In this document: piece by piece, positions 1 to 5,043 of the stretch
Numbering within the stretch: position 1 is the first letter of the stretch
How the letters are laid out: every line of letters starts with the position of its first letter
Origin: Planctomycetota bacterium
GTDB taxonomy: Bacteria; Planctomycetota; Phycisphaerae; WQYP01
NCBI GenBank assembly: GCA_021826605.1
Contig: JAKAZF010000272.1
Coordinates: forward strand, 1-5,043
DNA: 5,043 nt
Reading direction: 5' to 3'
The notes under the pieces: model-generated
Seen by the model: only the letters and a program-made list of their open reading frames with translations
Database searches by the model: none
What the model was told of the DNA's origin: nothing
Program-made: the position numbers and the translations under genes

Positions 1-1
1 C

Positions 2-640
2 GCACCACCGCAGGGTTTCAAGACAATTAACGCGGCTGTGAGCTTCCTGCGAGCCAAACTGCCTGCCTGTACGGTCTGGCGTGATAAACTCAATAGTCAC
101 ATCATCCATATCGTGTATACAAAGGCGCTCAAATGGAAGGCCAATCCGCTGAATCAGCGGCTGACATTCCACGGTACGATGAGTCTGAAGCAAGTAACCA
201 CACAGATTATCCAAAAGAAGTTTCCGCACGTCACTGTGGCGTGCCTCGGTAATGTGCGGGCCGGAGTCTTCATCTCCTACATCGGCCTCACACCGGCCGA
301 GGAGAGGGCCTACGACACCCCCCGCCGCTTCGACGTCAAACGGATGACGCTACGACAATTCCTCACGACCGGTGTGGCCTACGATATAGGGGGGCGGCAA
401 CCACCTTTCGTCCTGTGGCGGGCAGATTACTATCTGAAAAGCGGCAAGCCCACCGGTCGGGTTGATATCATGGTCTACGGCGTGCCGCTTCGCAGCGCGC
501 CACCAGCGAAGCCGGCTGTGCCAAGTGGCGACGTGTTATTAGGTACCCTTGCCGAGGTCGCCGGGTTTAAGTTGAACCCGGGTATTGTTAATAGGAGTGT
601 CAGCTACGCCGACGGAATGCTCACGATTACGTGGCCGTGA
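2..640 (+). CDS. A1: secreted-type A-family protein fused to the C-terminal tail of B (5' partial)
   Basis: The frame is open from the window edge, so the true start and any signal peptide lie upstream; the GTG at 38 has no ribosome binding site and falls inside conserved sequence. The visible 212 residues match A2 and A3 without a break: 'VWRDKLN' with 'IIHI' (about residues 25-37), 'NPLNQRLTFHGTMS' (48-61), 'RFDVKRMTLRQFLTTG' (about 109-124), then 'LWRAD' and 'TGRVDI'. After a short Pro/Ala linker (PPAKPAV), the last 40 residues (518-640) are not A-like. They match two separated parts of B: the 'SGDVLLGTL' segment and the terminal 'GFKLNP...TWP' segment. A1 therefore looks like an A gene whose stop was lost and which joined an internally deleted B. 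The frame is intact, so the product may be expressed. The molecular function is unknown; I recognise no catalytic motif. Confidence 0.75.
   Translation, partial: APPQGFKTINAAVSFLRAKLPACTVWRDKLNSHIIHIVYTKALKWKANPLNQRLTFHGTMSLKQVTTQIIQKKFPHVTVACLGNVRAGVFISYIGLTPAEERAYDTPRRFDVKRMTLRQFLTTGVAYDIGGRQPPFVLWRADYYLKSGKPTGRVDIMVYGVPLRSAPPAKPAVPSGDVLLGTLAEVAGFKLNPGIVNRSVSYADGMLTITWP
518..562 (+). repeat. 45-nt direct repeat, copy 1 (in A1)
   Basis: This block matches 1863-1907 at 43 of 45 positions; the differences are at the 5th and 35th bases. It encodes VPSGDVLLGTLAEVA. It marks the point where the A-family sequence of A1 switches to B sequence. The 78 nt that follow match the end of B at only about 52 of 78 positions, so the identity is sharply limited to this block. 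Confidence 0.85.
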
Positions 641-676
641 CGAGCCGGGAAACAGAAGTAAGGAGATATTGTTATC

Positions 677-1426
677 ATGCTAAAAATACCCACCACCAGA
701 CTGCTGCCGCTGGCCACTATTTTCGCGATTGCGATTGGTTCGGCAAGCCCAAGCCGGTTGCGAGCGGACTCAAAACCGGCCGTGGGAAAAAAGACTTTAT
801 TATTTTACTATCTTTGCGACCAGAAAAAGTTCCATTGGACATGGGAGGATATCTATCGACCGGGGCGGCGCGACTTTTCCTACGGTATGGGGAGTATGAG
901 GGTTATTCCACCTCCTGCCAACGCAGCAATCGGGCAGATTGTGCGTTTCTTGCAACCGCAACTCCCCAACGTGAAAATATGGCAAGATGCGGTGAACAAG
1001 AGCGTGGTACATCTCGCAAACCGTCGCGTACTCCACTGGTCTAAATATCCATTGAATAAGAAATTGACATTTCATGGAACCATGAGTTTTTTAGAACTTG
1101 AGAAGAGGGTATTGAAATTTTTGATTCCAAGCACTCATTTCATTTACTCCGTGTACCAACCTGGTACATATGGTGGCGACGGGGTCGCGTCGGATGTGAC
1201 ACCGCTTGAGGTAGCCACCCGTTTCAATGTGAAGGGTGACAGCCTGCGTCGCTTTCTCACCACAGGGATGCGGTACCATGGTGGGAATGCCGGAGACTTG
1301 GAACTCTGGCAGGCTGATGTCTATGTGACTGGCAATAGGAAATATACCGGACGCGTGGACATCAACCTCTGTGCAACGCCTCAGTTTGTACCAGCCACCG
1401 CACAGCCAAAAAAGGATAACAAGTGA
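677..1426 (+). CDS. A2: secreted A-family protein of unknown function
   Basis: 249 aa. The ATG is preceded by AAGGAGAT (660-667), which supports this start. Residues 1-30 form a signal peptide: a Lys/Arg-containing start, the hydrophobic run 'LLPLATIFAIAIGSA', and a likely cut after 'RLRA'; the mature protein is thus expected outside the cytoplasm. No lipobox Cys is seen. The mature part contains 'FHWTWEDI' (52-59, compare 'FHYTLEDV' in A3), 'IWQDAVNKSVVHL' (101-113), 'YPLNKKLTFHGTMS' (124-137), 'RFNVKGDSLRRFLTTG' (182-197) and 'LWQAD...TGRVDINLC' (210-232), with a Lys-rich tail. The strand-helix-strand rhythm of these modules recalls STN or secretin N-domain folds, but that is an inference. 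It begins 36 nt after the A1 stop and is probably co-transcribed with it. Family membership is clear from A1 and A3; the function is not known. Confidence 0.8.
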   Translation: MLKIPTTRLLPLATIFAIAIGSASPSRLRADSKPAVGKKTLLFYYLCDQKKFHWTWEDIYRPGRRDFSYGMGSMRVIPPPANAAIGQIVRFLQPQLPNVKIWQDAVNKSVVHLANRRVLHWSKYPLNKKLTFHGTMSFLELEKRVLKFLIPSTHFIYSVYQPGTYGGDGVASDVTPLEVATRFNVKGDSLRRFLTTGMRYHGGNAGDLELWQADVYVTGNRKYTGRVDINLCATPQFVPATAQPKKDNK

Positions 1427-1518
1427 AGCACAGTAATTCTCGGAATATTTTCTATCTCGCCGGATTCGGTTGCCGCTCAGGTTATAGGGTGTATCGCAAT
1501 ATTAGGAGGGCAGACTAA
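1423..1518 (+). CDS. Possible 31-codon ORF overlapping the A2 stop (doubtful)
   Basis: A GTG at 1423-1425 overlaps the A2 stop (GTGA), and the frame runs to TAA at 1516-1518. The product begins 'MKHSNSRNIFYLAGFGC' and is basic. The overlap would allow translational coupling. It ends just where the B-like frame begins in a different phase, so it could be a frame-shifted 5' end of B or simply intergenic sequence. No homology is recognised. Confidence 0.15.
   Translation: MKHSNSRNIFYLAGFGCRSGYRVYRNIRRAD
1504..1510 (+). promoter_or_regulatory. Strong Shine-Dalgarno (AGGAGGG) with no standard start in the B frame
   Basis: AGGAGGG is a near-perfect anti-16S match. The B-like frame downstream has no ATG, GTG or TTG at useful spacing; the only candidate initiator is ATT at 1518-1520, 7 nt away. 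TTG (1519) and GTG (1522) are in other frames, where they give short products. The site marks where B translation once began and suggests that its start codon is mutated or frame-shifted. Confidence 0.45.
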
Positions 1519-1639
1519 TTTGTGCAAAAGTTGGAGCCTCCGCCCAGGCTGATGCCAATGTCGGGGGCACTCTGTCATATACGACTTGCAATGGTCAAGT
1601 CCCAACCTTGCTGGAAAAAGATGAAGGTGCGGCCGTCAC

Positions 1640-1800
1640 GGTTCGCTGATGACGGCGTTTGAATTCATCGTTCAATTCCTGGCGAAGATGCCCCAGCATT
1701 TCCCGCTCAAAGTTCGTGACCTCCAGGCGCTGCCATTTTTCGGACGCACGGATCACGGCGGAGTACATCAGCTTCAGCAGCGCATTCTCGCCGAACCCCG
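1640..1800 (-). mobile_element. Remnant of an IS256-like transposase C-terminus, antisense inside B
   Basis: The - strand from about 1798 down to about 1640 reads 'FGENALLKLMYSAVIRASEK', then 'WQRLEVTNFEREMLGHLRQE' and 'LNDEFKRRHQ'. The 'ALLKLMY...A..ASEKW' stretch resembles the C-terminal end of IS256/mutator-type transposases ('LLKLLYLA...ASKKW'), and the amphipathic Glu/Arg-rich helix after it is protein-like. Only about 50 codons remain; the catalytic DDE region, the rest of the element and both terminal repeats are missing. It is a dead fragment. Family assignment is from memory of the motif; the edges are estimated from where B-like sequence begins on the other strand. Confidence 0.45.
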
Positions 1801-1862
1801 GTGTTGCGGTGACGCCACAAAATGTGGATCTCTCGGCAAGCAGTGTGCCTGCTTGGCAGCGG

Positions 1863-1907
1863 GTGCAAAGTGGCGACGTGTTATTAGGTACCCTTGTCGA
1901 GGTCGCC
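1863..1907 (+). repeat. 45-nt direct repeat, copy 2 (in B)
   Basis: Partner of 518-562 (43/45 identical), encoding VQSGDVLLGTLVEVA. In B it is followed by 270 nt (1908-2177) that are absent after copy 1. The block ends in GCC (1905-1907), and GCC recurs at 2175-2177, exactly where A1 and B sequences rejoin. Confidence 0.85.
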
Positions 1908-2276
1908 CAGACCATTCCGGTCGTGGACCAATTCGGCAAGTCATTGAGCAGTTTGTATAATGGTCAAATCGTAGATGAGCAGTCCGGCACCACGTTCGTG
2001 CCCATCAACGTAAAGATCGAAAACGGTAGCTATCCGGACCATGTGGGATTTGAAGGTGACGGTGGAAAGGAATATCCCATTGGCAGCCAACAGGCGCTGG
2101 CCTGGCCGACCGGTACGCAACATTATGAGATCGCCAGTCCGCAATCAACGCCATCCGATCCAACGGTACAAATTGCCGGATTCAAGCTTAATCCGAGCAT
2201 AACAAACAGAACGGTTAGTTACAGCAACGGTACACTCACGGTTACATGGCCTTGAACGGAACCAGGAGAAATTGCT

Positions 2277-3062
2277 ATGAGTTCTGATGTAAAATATGCG
2301 GGCCGCCAACGTCGGGTTGCCGCAACTGTCGCAATGGTCATATACCTTGCTGTTTGGGCATTGGGATCCGCACCTCAGGCACGTGCCGCAGAGTTAGTGC
2401 CGCCTCCAAAGCCGGGCCAATTGGTCTGGCTTACAGAATATCTTGACGAGGTGCATATACGCCGGGGATTCCATTACACATTGGAGGATGTCGTGCCGCA
2501 TGGAAAGGCTCCATATAAGGGCTTGGCCAACCTCCGCCTTCCCATGGCAACCGGGCAACTGACGCTCCGACGGATGATTTCCTCCCTTCGTAAACGTTTC
2601 CCCGAATTGCGAGTCTGGCGGGACCATCTCAACCGTCGGATCGTTCACATTGCAATGGCGACGGCGACTGCATGGAAACAGAATCCTCTGAACCAGAAAC
2701 TCTCATTTCACGGAACGATGAGCATTGAGGATGTGGAATCCCACATCATACAGAGGCTGATCCCGAAGGCACGCTTTTACTATATCACAAGTGGACAACA
2801 CACCATTCCCTACTTTCCAAATCTTAAACCGCTAAGAGTTAAACATCGATTCAATATCAAAAACGTGACACTCCGCCAATTTTTGAGCACAGGCCTGACA
2901 TTTAGTAAAAAGCACTTGAACAGGCTCCTGTGGAGCGCTTCACTTTCTCAGGCACCAAACGGAAAGTTTACCGGCAGGGTCAATATTACCATTTGCGACG
3001 CGCTTGCCGTTGCTCACGCAAGCCCGCCCACAGATTCCGGCACGGATCGTGCCAAAAAGTGA
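2277..3062 (+). CDS. A3: secreted A-family protein of unknown function
   Basis: 261 aa, the most complete copy of the family here. The ATG has AGGAG at 2264-2268, 8 nt upstream. The signal peptide is clear: an Arg-rich n-region (GRQRR), the hydrophobic core 'VAATVAMVIYLAVWALG', and a cut site near 'AQARAA', within residues 1-38. The mature protein has 'FHYTLEDV' (65-72), 'LTLRRMISSLRKRFPELRVW' (95-114) leading to 'RDHLNRRIVHI', 'NPLNQKLSFHGTMS' (136-149), 'RFNIKNVTLRQFLSTGLTF' (191-209), 'LLWSASL' and 'TGRVNITIC' (232-240), then a low-complexity Pro/Ser/Thr/Lys tail. Three strand-helix-strand units can be inferred, each with an amphipathic helix, suggesting a binding rather than enzymatic protein. 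It follows broken B by 21 nt and probably shares its transcript. It ends the array; the next genes are convergent. The role is unknown. Confidence 0.8.
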   Translation: MSSDVKYAGRQRRVAATVAMVIYLAVWALGSAPQARAAELVPPPKPGQLVWLTEYLDEVHIRRGFHYTLEDVVPHGKAPYKGLANLRLPMATGQLTLRRMISSLRKRFPELRVWRDHLNRRIVHIAMATATAWKQNPLNQKLSFHGTMSIEDVESHIIQRLIPKARFYYITSGQHTIPYFPNLKPLRVKHRFNIKNVTLRQFLSTGLTFSKKHLNRLLWSASLSQAPNGKFTGRVNITICDALAVAHASPPTDSGTDRAKK

Positions 3063-3075
3063 GCCAATGCGGTAG

Positions 3076-3297
3076 AAAAGCGGATGCCCCGCCGCTGCCC
3101 CTTGCTGGCCACAACAACTCTTTCGGCTGGCTATACCTCACCGCCGGGTGTTCCGGAGGGGGATTTATCAGCCGCAATACGACTGGTCAATCCAGGTCCA
3201 GTACAAAGCACCGCAGGCCGACAACTTTGGCTCGGCCCCTTCGGGCGGCTTCGCTGGTTCAATTAATCCGCCGTTTTATCGGGATAAGCTTTCCTGA
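3076..3297 (+). pseudogene. Possible C-terminal remnant of an unidentified gene
   Basis: The frame is open from after TAG (3073) to TGA (3295-3297). The last 45 codons, from 3163, look like real protein: 'IYQPQYDWSIQVQYKAPQAD' followed by 'NFGSAPSGGFAGSINPPFYR' and 'DKLS'. Before that, the frame gives an Arg/Pro-rich, unlikely sequence, while another frame reads 'AGHNNSFGWLYLTAGCSGGG' (3104-3163), which could be the continuation across a frameshift near 3160. There is no ATG; a GTG at 3148 has a weak context. It does not match A or B. It may be the decayed end of another array gene. Confidence 0.3.
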
Positions 3298-3342
3298 ATG
3301 TTCGGACTTGACGCATGTCCCCAATCGGTACGCGTGGCCGCT

Positions 3343-3456
3343 TCAGCACTTTGCAATCTGGCCGACTTCCCATTTCCGCAGGCTCGGCGGTGCCGCTGCT
3401 GTTCGCGCTTCACTCGTGATGAATTCACAAAGCCGCGGAGTGTCAAGCCGCCCCAT
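3343..3456 (-). CDS. Possible 37-aa ORF abutting the pyrophosphatase stop (doubtful)
   Basis: The ATG (3454-3456) follows directly on the TAA of the pyrophosphatase gene (TAAATG). The frame ends at TGA (3343-3345). The product starts 'MGRLDTPRLCEFITSEAR' and ends 'LRKWEVGQIAKC'. It has no recognised homology, and translation would rely on re-initiation after the upstream stop. No factor-independent terminator was seen between the pyrophosphatase stop and this ORF. It may be chance; together with 3076-3297 it is all that can be said about the 394 bases between A3 and the pyrophosphatase. Confidence 0.2.
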   Translation of the reverse strand: MGRLDTPRLCEFITSEARTAAAPPSLRKWEVGQIAKC

Positions 3457-4059
3457 TTACGCCACATGCAACATGCGGCTGACGTCTTCACCGGCGCGCC
3501 ATTTCTTGTAAATCATCAGCGATTGTTCTATAACCGGAAATGCGTATTCCGCCGGCAAAACATCATCCACCACCACACGCTTGTTTTCCAATGATTTGTA
3601 ATCTTCAAAAAAGCGCTTCAATACCGAAAGCTTATGCGGCGGGAGCTGGTGCACATCGCTGTAGCTGCTGTATTCCGGGTCGTTAACGTGCACCGAAATG
3701 ACTTTATGATCGATTTCATTCTGATCTTTCATGGTCATCAGGCCGATGGCGCGGGCCTCGACAATGGTCAGCGGATAAACAGGCTCGGCACCCAGTACCA
3801 GAACATCAAGCGGGTCGCCGTCATCAGCCATGGTCTGCGGTATAAAGCCGTAATTGGCCGGATAATAAACCGCCGAATGCAGCACGCGGTCAAGCTTCAG
3901 CAGTCCCGTGGATTTGTCCATTTCATATTTATTTGATGCACCCAGTGGAATTTCAATGATGGCGTGAAACACGGAAGGTAACATTCCGCTGCCCGGATCC
4001 ACATCATGCCAGGGACTTGCCGAGCGGGTAGGTTTGAACGGTGCAATGATACGACCCAT
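3457..4059 (-). CDS. ppa: Inorganic pyrophosphatase, family I (soluble)
   Basis: 200 aa. It hydrolyses pyrophosphate to two phosphates in the cytoplasm with Mg2+, pulling biosynthetic reactions forward. Numbering here against the E. coli enzyme (in brackets): E36 (E20) in 'IIEIP', K44 and E46 (K29, E31) in 'NKYEMD', R58 (R43) in 'LDRVL', Y70 (Y55) in 'ANYGFIP', D80/D82/D85 (D65/D67/D70) in the signature 'DGDPLDVLV', D112, D117 and K119 (D97, D102, K104) in 'KDQNEIDHK', and Y154-K155 (Y141-K142) in 'EDYKSLENK'. All are present, so it should be active. It has about 16 more residues at the N-terminus than E. coli Ppa, including 'PWHDVDPG', as in some planctomycete-like enzymes. AGGAGA at 4068-4073, 8 nt before the ATG, fixes the start. 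It lies 56 nt behind the glycosyltransferase gene on the same strand, with no obvious promoter or terminator between. Confidence 0.97.
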   Translation of the reverse strand: MGRIIAPFKPTRSASPWHDVDPGSGMLPSVFHAIIEIPLGASNKYEMDKSTGLLKLDRVLHSAVYYPANYGFIPQTMADDGDPLDVLVLGAEPVYPLTIVEARAIGLMTMKDQNEIDHKVISVHVNDPEYSSYSDVHQLPPHKLSVLKRFFEDYKSLENKRVVVDDVLPAEYAFPVIEQSLMIYKKWRAGEDVSRMLHVA

Positions 4060-4115
4060 CTTAATCTTCTCCTGATAGCCTTTAACACCAACTCAGTTTA
4101 GCCGCATCCATGATA

Positions 4116-5043
4116 TTAAGCCAGACCGCGGCTTTCCGCTGCCATGGCCTGATCCAGCACCCGCTGATAACCTTCAACCATGCGCTGGGCGCTGTAGCGG
4201 TCGGCCACCATAGCCTGGGCCTGTCGGCGAATCTTATCTGCCAGCGCCTTGTTTTCGGACAGCAGGGCAATGGCGTCCGCCATGGAACCCTTGATATCCG
4301 GATTAATCAGCAGTCCGGTTTCCCGGTCGGTTACAATTTCCTGCACCGCCGGACTCCGATATACCGCAACCGGCGTGCCGCAGGCCATCGCTTCAATGAT
4401 ATTCATGCCGAACCCTTCAACGGTGGATGGCATACAAAGGGCTTCCAGCGCCTTGTACCATCGTGCCGGCTCGGCGGTCGCTCCGGGAAACGCCACATGC
4501 GATTGCACACCCAGTTTGGCCGCCAATGCCCGCAACGGTTTCTCTTCCGTTCCGTAGCCGATTAATGCCAGATGCAAATGACCCCAGCGGCGATAATCCC
4601 GCAGCAGCAGTTCCGCAAACTCGCTTACCAGCAGATCCAGCCGCTTGACCGGATCAAACCGACCGATGTAGCCCACCGCCTTTGCATTTGCCGGCCATGG
4701 TCGTTCCGCCACCGGTATTGGCTCGGCCAGGGCGAAGGTATCGTAATCCAATCCAAAGGGAATCACATAACCGCTATGAAAACGCCCAAACCGGCTGACC
4801 CGATCCAGCACGGCCTGGGATGGAGTAATCATGCCATGGCAGTGGCGCGATATCAGCCCCTGCAGTTGCCAGTGCCATTTTGGTTCCGGTTGAATGGTGT
4901 GGATGGATTGAAAATAAATGCGTGGTCCGGCGAACGGGGCCGCCAATGTTGCCAGCGCATTGGCGTGCACCAGCACGCTGACCACCACAGCCGGGTTCAC
5001 GCTTTGCACGGTTTTGATCCAGCGGCGCACCGCTTCCACGTCC
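4116..5043 (-). CDS. Glycosyltransferase, GT4 family (GT-B fold), 5' partial
   Basis: At least 308 codons are visible; the frame is open to the window edge, and the GTG at 5037-5039 is probably internal. The usual family length is about 350-400 aa, so part of the N-terminal acceptor-side domain is missing. Counting from that GTG: 'ITPSQAVLDR' (71-80) and 'VIPFGLDYDTF' (92-102) lead into the C-terminal nucleotide-sugar domain; 'VGYIGRFDPVKRLDLLV' (122-138) holds the phosphate-binding R127 and K132; 'LALIGYGTEE' (157-166) and 'VAFPGAT' follow; 'PSTVEGFGMNIIEAMACGTP' (204-223) has the E-x7-E pair (E208, E216) of retaining GT4 enzymes; then 'ETGLLINP'. It transfers a sugar from an activated donor, probably to a lipid, polysaccharide or small acceptor at the inner face of the membrane. 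Donor and acceptor cannot be told. It is the upstream partner of ppa. Confidence 0.9.
   Translation of the reverse strand, partial: DVEAVRRWIKTVQSVNPAVVVSVLVHANALATLAAPFAGPRIYFQSIHTIQPEPKWHWQLQGLISRHCHGMITPSQAVLDRVSRFGRFHSGYVIPFGLDYDTFALAEPIPVAERPWPANAKAVGYIGRFDPVKRLDLLVSEFAELLLRDYRRWGHLHLALIGYGTEEKPLRALAAKLGVQSHVAFPGATAEPARWYKALEALCMPSTVEGFGMNIIEAMACGTPVAVYRSPAVQEIVTDRETGLLINPDIKGSMADAIALLSENKALADKIRRQAQAMVADRYSAQRMVEGYQRVLDQAMAAESRGLA

Larger units (their letters stand above)
1506..2255 (+). pseudogene. B: unknown protein gene broken by an IS remnant
   Basis: One reading frame carries two convincing coding parts. The left part (about 1518-1646) reads 'VGASAQADANVGGTLSYTTC' followed by 'NGQVPTLLEKDEGAAVTV', then meets TGA TGA at 1647-1652. 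The same frame reopens, passes through about 49 Arg/Ser-rich codons that are antisense to a transposase-like sequence, and becomes protein-like again from about 1800 ('GVAVTPQNVDLSASSV') to the stop at 2253-2255. The right part includes 'SGDVLLGTLVEVA', 'PVVDQFGKSLSSLYNGQIVD', 'DHVGFEGDGGKEYPIG' and the end 'NRTVSYSNGTLTVTWP', also found in A1. The product has no visible signal peptide or membrane segment. A gene caller may report only TTG 1659 to 2255 (198 aa), whose first 45 residues are spurious; in-frame GTGs at 1809 and 1824 are alternative restarts. The end leads straight into A3, 21 nt on. Its function is not known; a loose resemblance to tails of RHS/YD-type secreted proteins is only an impression. 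Confidence 0.6.

Noticed and set aside
631..1044. 137-aa + strand ORF overlapping the start of A2
   Set aside because: It is in another frame from A2, has no ribosome binding site, and is Arg/Cys/His-rich in the manner of a shadow. A2 has a signal peptide and paralogues.
1647..1652. TGA TGA inside the B frame as possible UGA recoding (Sec, Trp or Gly code)
   Set aside because: A1, A2, B and A3 all end with TGA, and Trp is written TGG in every gene here. The TGAs fall at the edge of transposase-like antisense sequence, and no selenocysteine-type context is evident.
1649..1960. 103-aa + strand ORF across the IS remnant
   Set aside because: It is the antisense shadow of the transposase-like frame and then runs out of frame through B coding sequence.
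3079..3096. Hairpin AGCGG...CCGCT just after A3 as a terminator
   Set aside because: The stem has only five pairs with an eight-base loop and no following T-run, so it is not a credible factor-independent terminator.
3231..3246. GCCC-CTTC-GGGC hairpin between A3 and ppa
   Set aside because: A four-pair stem without a U-tract in either direction, inside probable former coding sequence.
3276..3491. 71-aa - strand ORF overlapping the ppa 3' end
   Set aside because: It overlaps ppa in another frame, is very Arg/Ser-rich and has no upstream ribosome binding site.
4110..4565. 151-aa + strand ORF opposite the glycosyltransferase
   Set aside because: The opposite strand carries all GT4 motifs. This ORF has no homology, and its His/Arg-rich content is typical of antisense frames.

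Overview
The window looks like bacterial chromosome (or a metagenomic contig) from a Gram-negative-type organism of moderate GC content. Two predicted proteins carry Sec-type signal peptides, and most starts sit behind AGGAG-type ribosome binding sites. The pyrophosphatase, with its N-terminal extension and 'PWHDV' motif, and the odd secreted-protein family would fit Planctomycetota or a related phylum. That placement is a weak impression from memory, not a result. There are no RNA genes, CRISPR arrays or intact insertion sequences.

Positions 2-3062 (+ strand) are an accessory-looking tandem array of two gene types, called A and B here. A is a secreted protein of about 250 aa that I do not recognise. 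It occurs three times: A1 at 2-640 (cut by the window edge), A2 at 677-1426 and A3 at 2277-3062. All share a 'PLN(K/Q)(K/R)L(T/S)FHGTMS' motif, a 'W(R/Q)D...N...(I/V)(I/V)H' motif, an 'RF(N/D)(V/I)K...LR(R/Q)FL(T/S)TG' motif and a 'TGRV(D/N)I' motif. B lies between A2 and A3 (about 1506-2255). It is broken by two TGA codons at 1647-1652, at the left edge of what looks like an antisense remnant of an IS256-like transposase gene. The last 25 codons of B also form the C-terminus of A1, preceded by a 45-nt block shared at 43/45 between the two loci. A1 is therefore an A-B fusion that lacks a 270-nt internal part of B. The layout suggests repeated B-A units that have been duplicating, deleting and recombining.

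Positions 3063-3456 hold no confident gene: a probable C-terminal gene remnant on the + strand (to 3297) and a possible 37-codon ORF on the - strand next to the pyrophosphatase stop.

Positions 3457-5043 (- strand, convergent with the array) hold two ordinary genes. A GT4-type glycosyltransferase (5' end outside the window) is followed 56 nt later by a family I inorganic pyrophosphatase with all the expected active-site residues. They are probably co-transcribed. Glycosyl and nucleotide-sugar metabolism releases pyrophosphate, so the pairing makes sense but does not prove a shared pathway.
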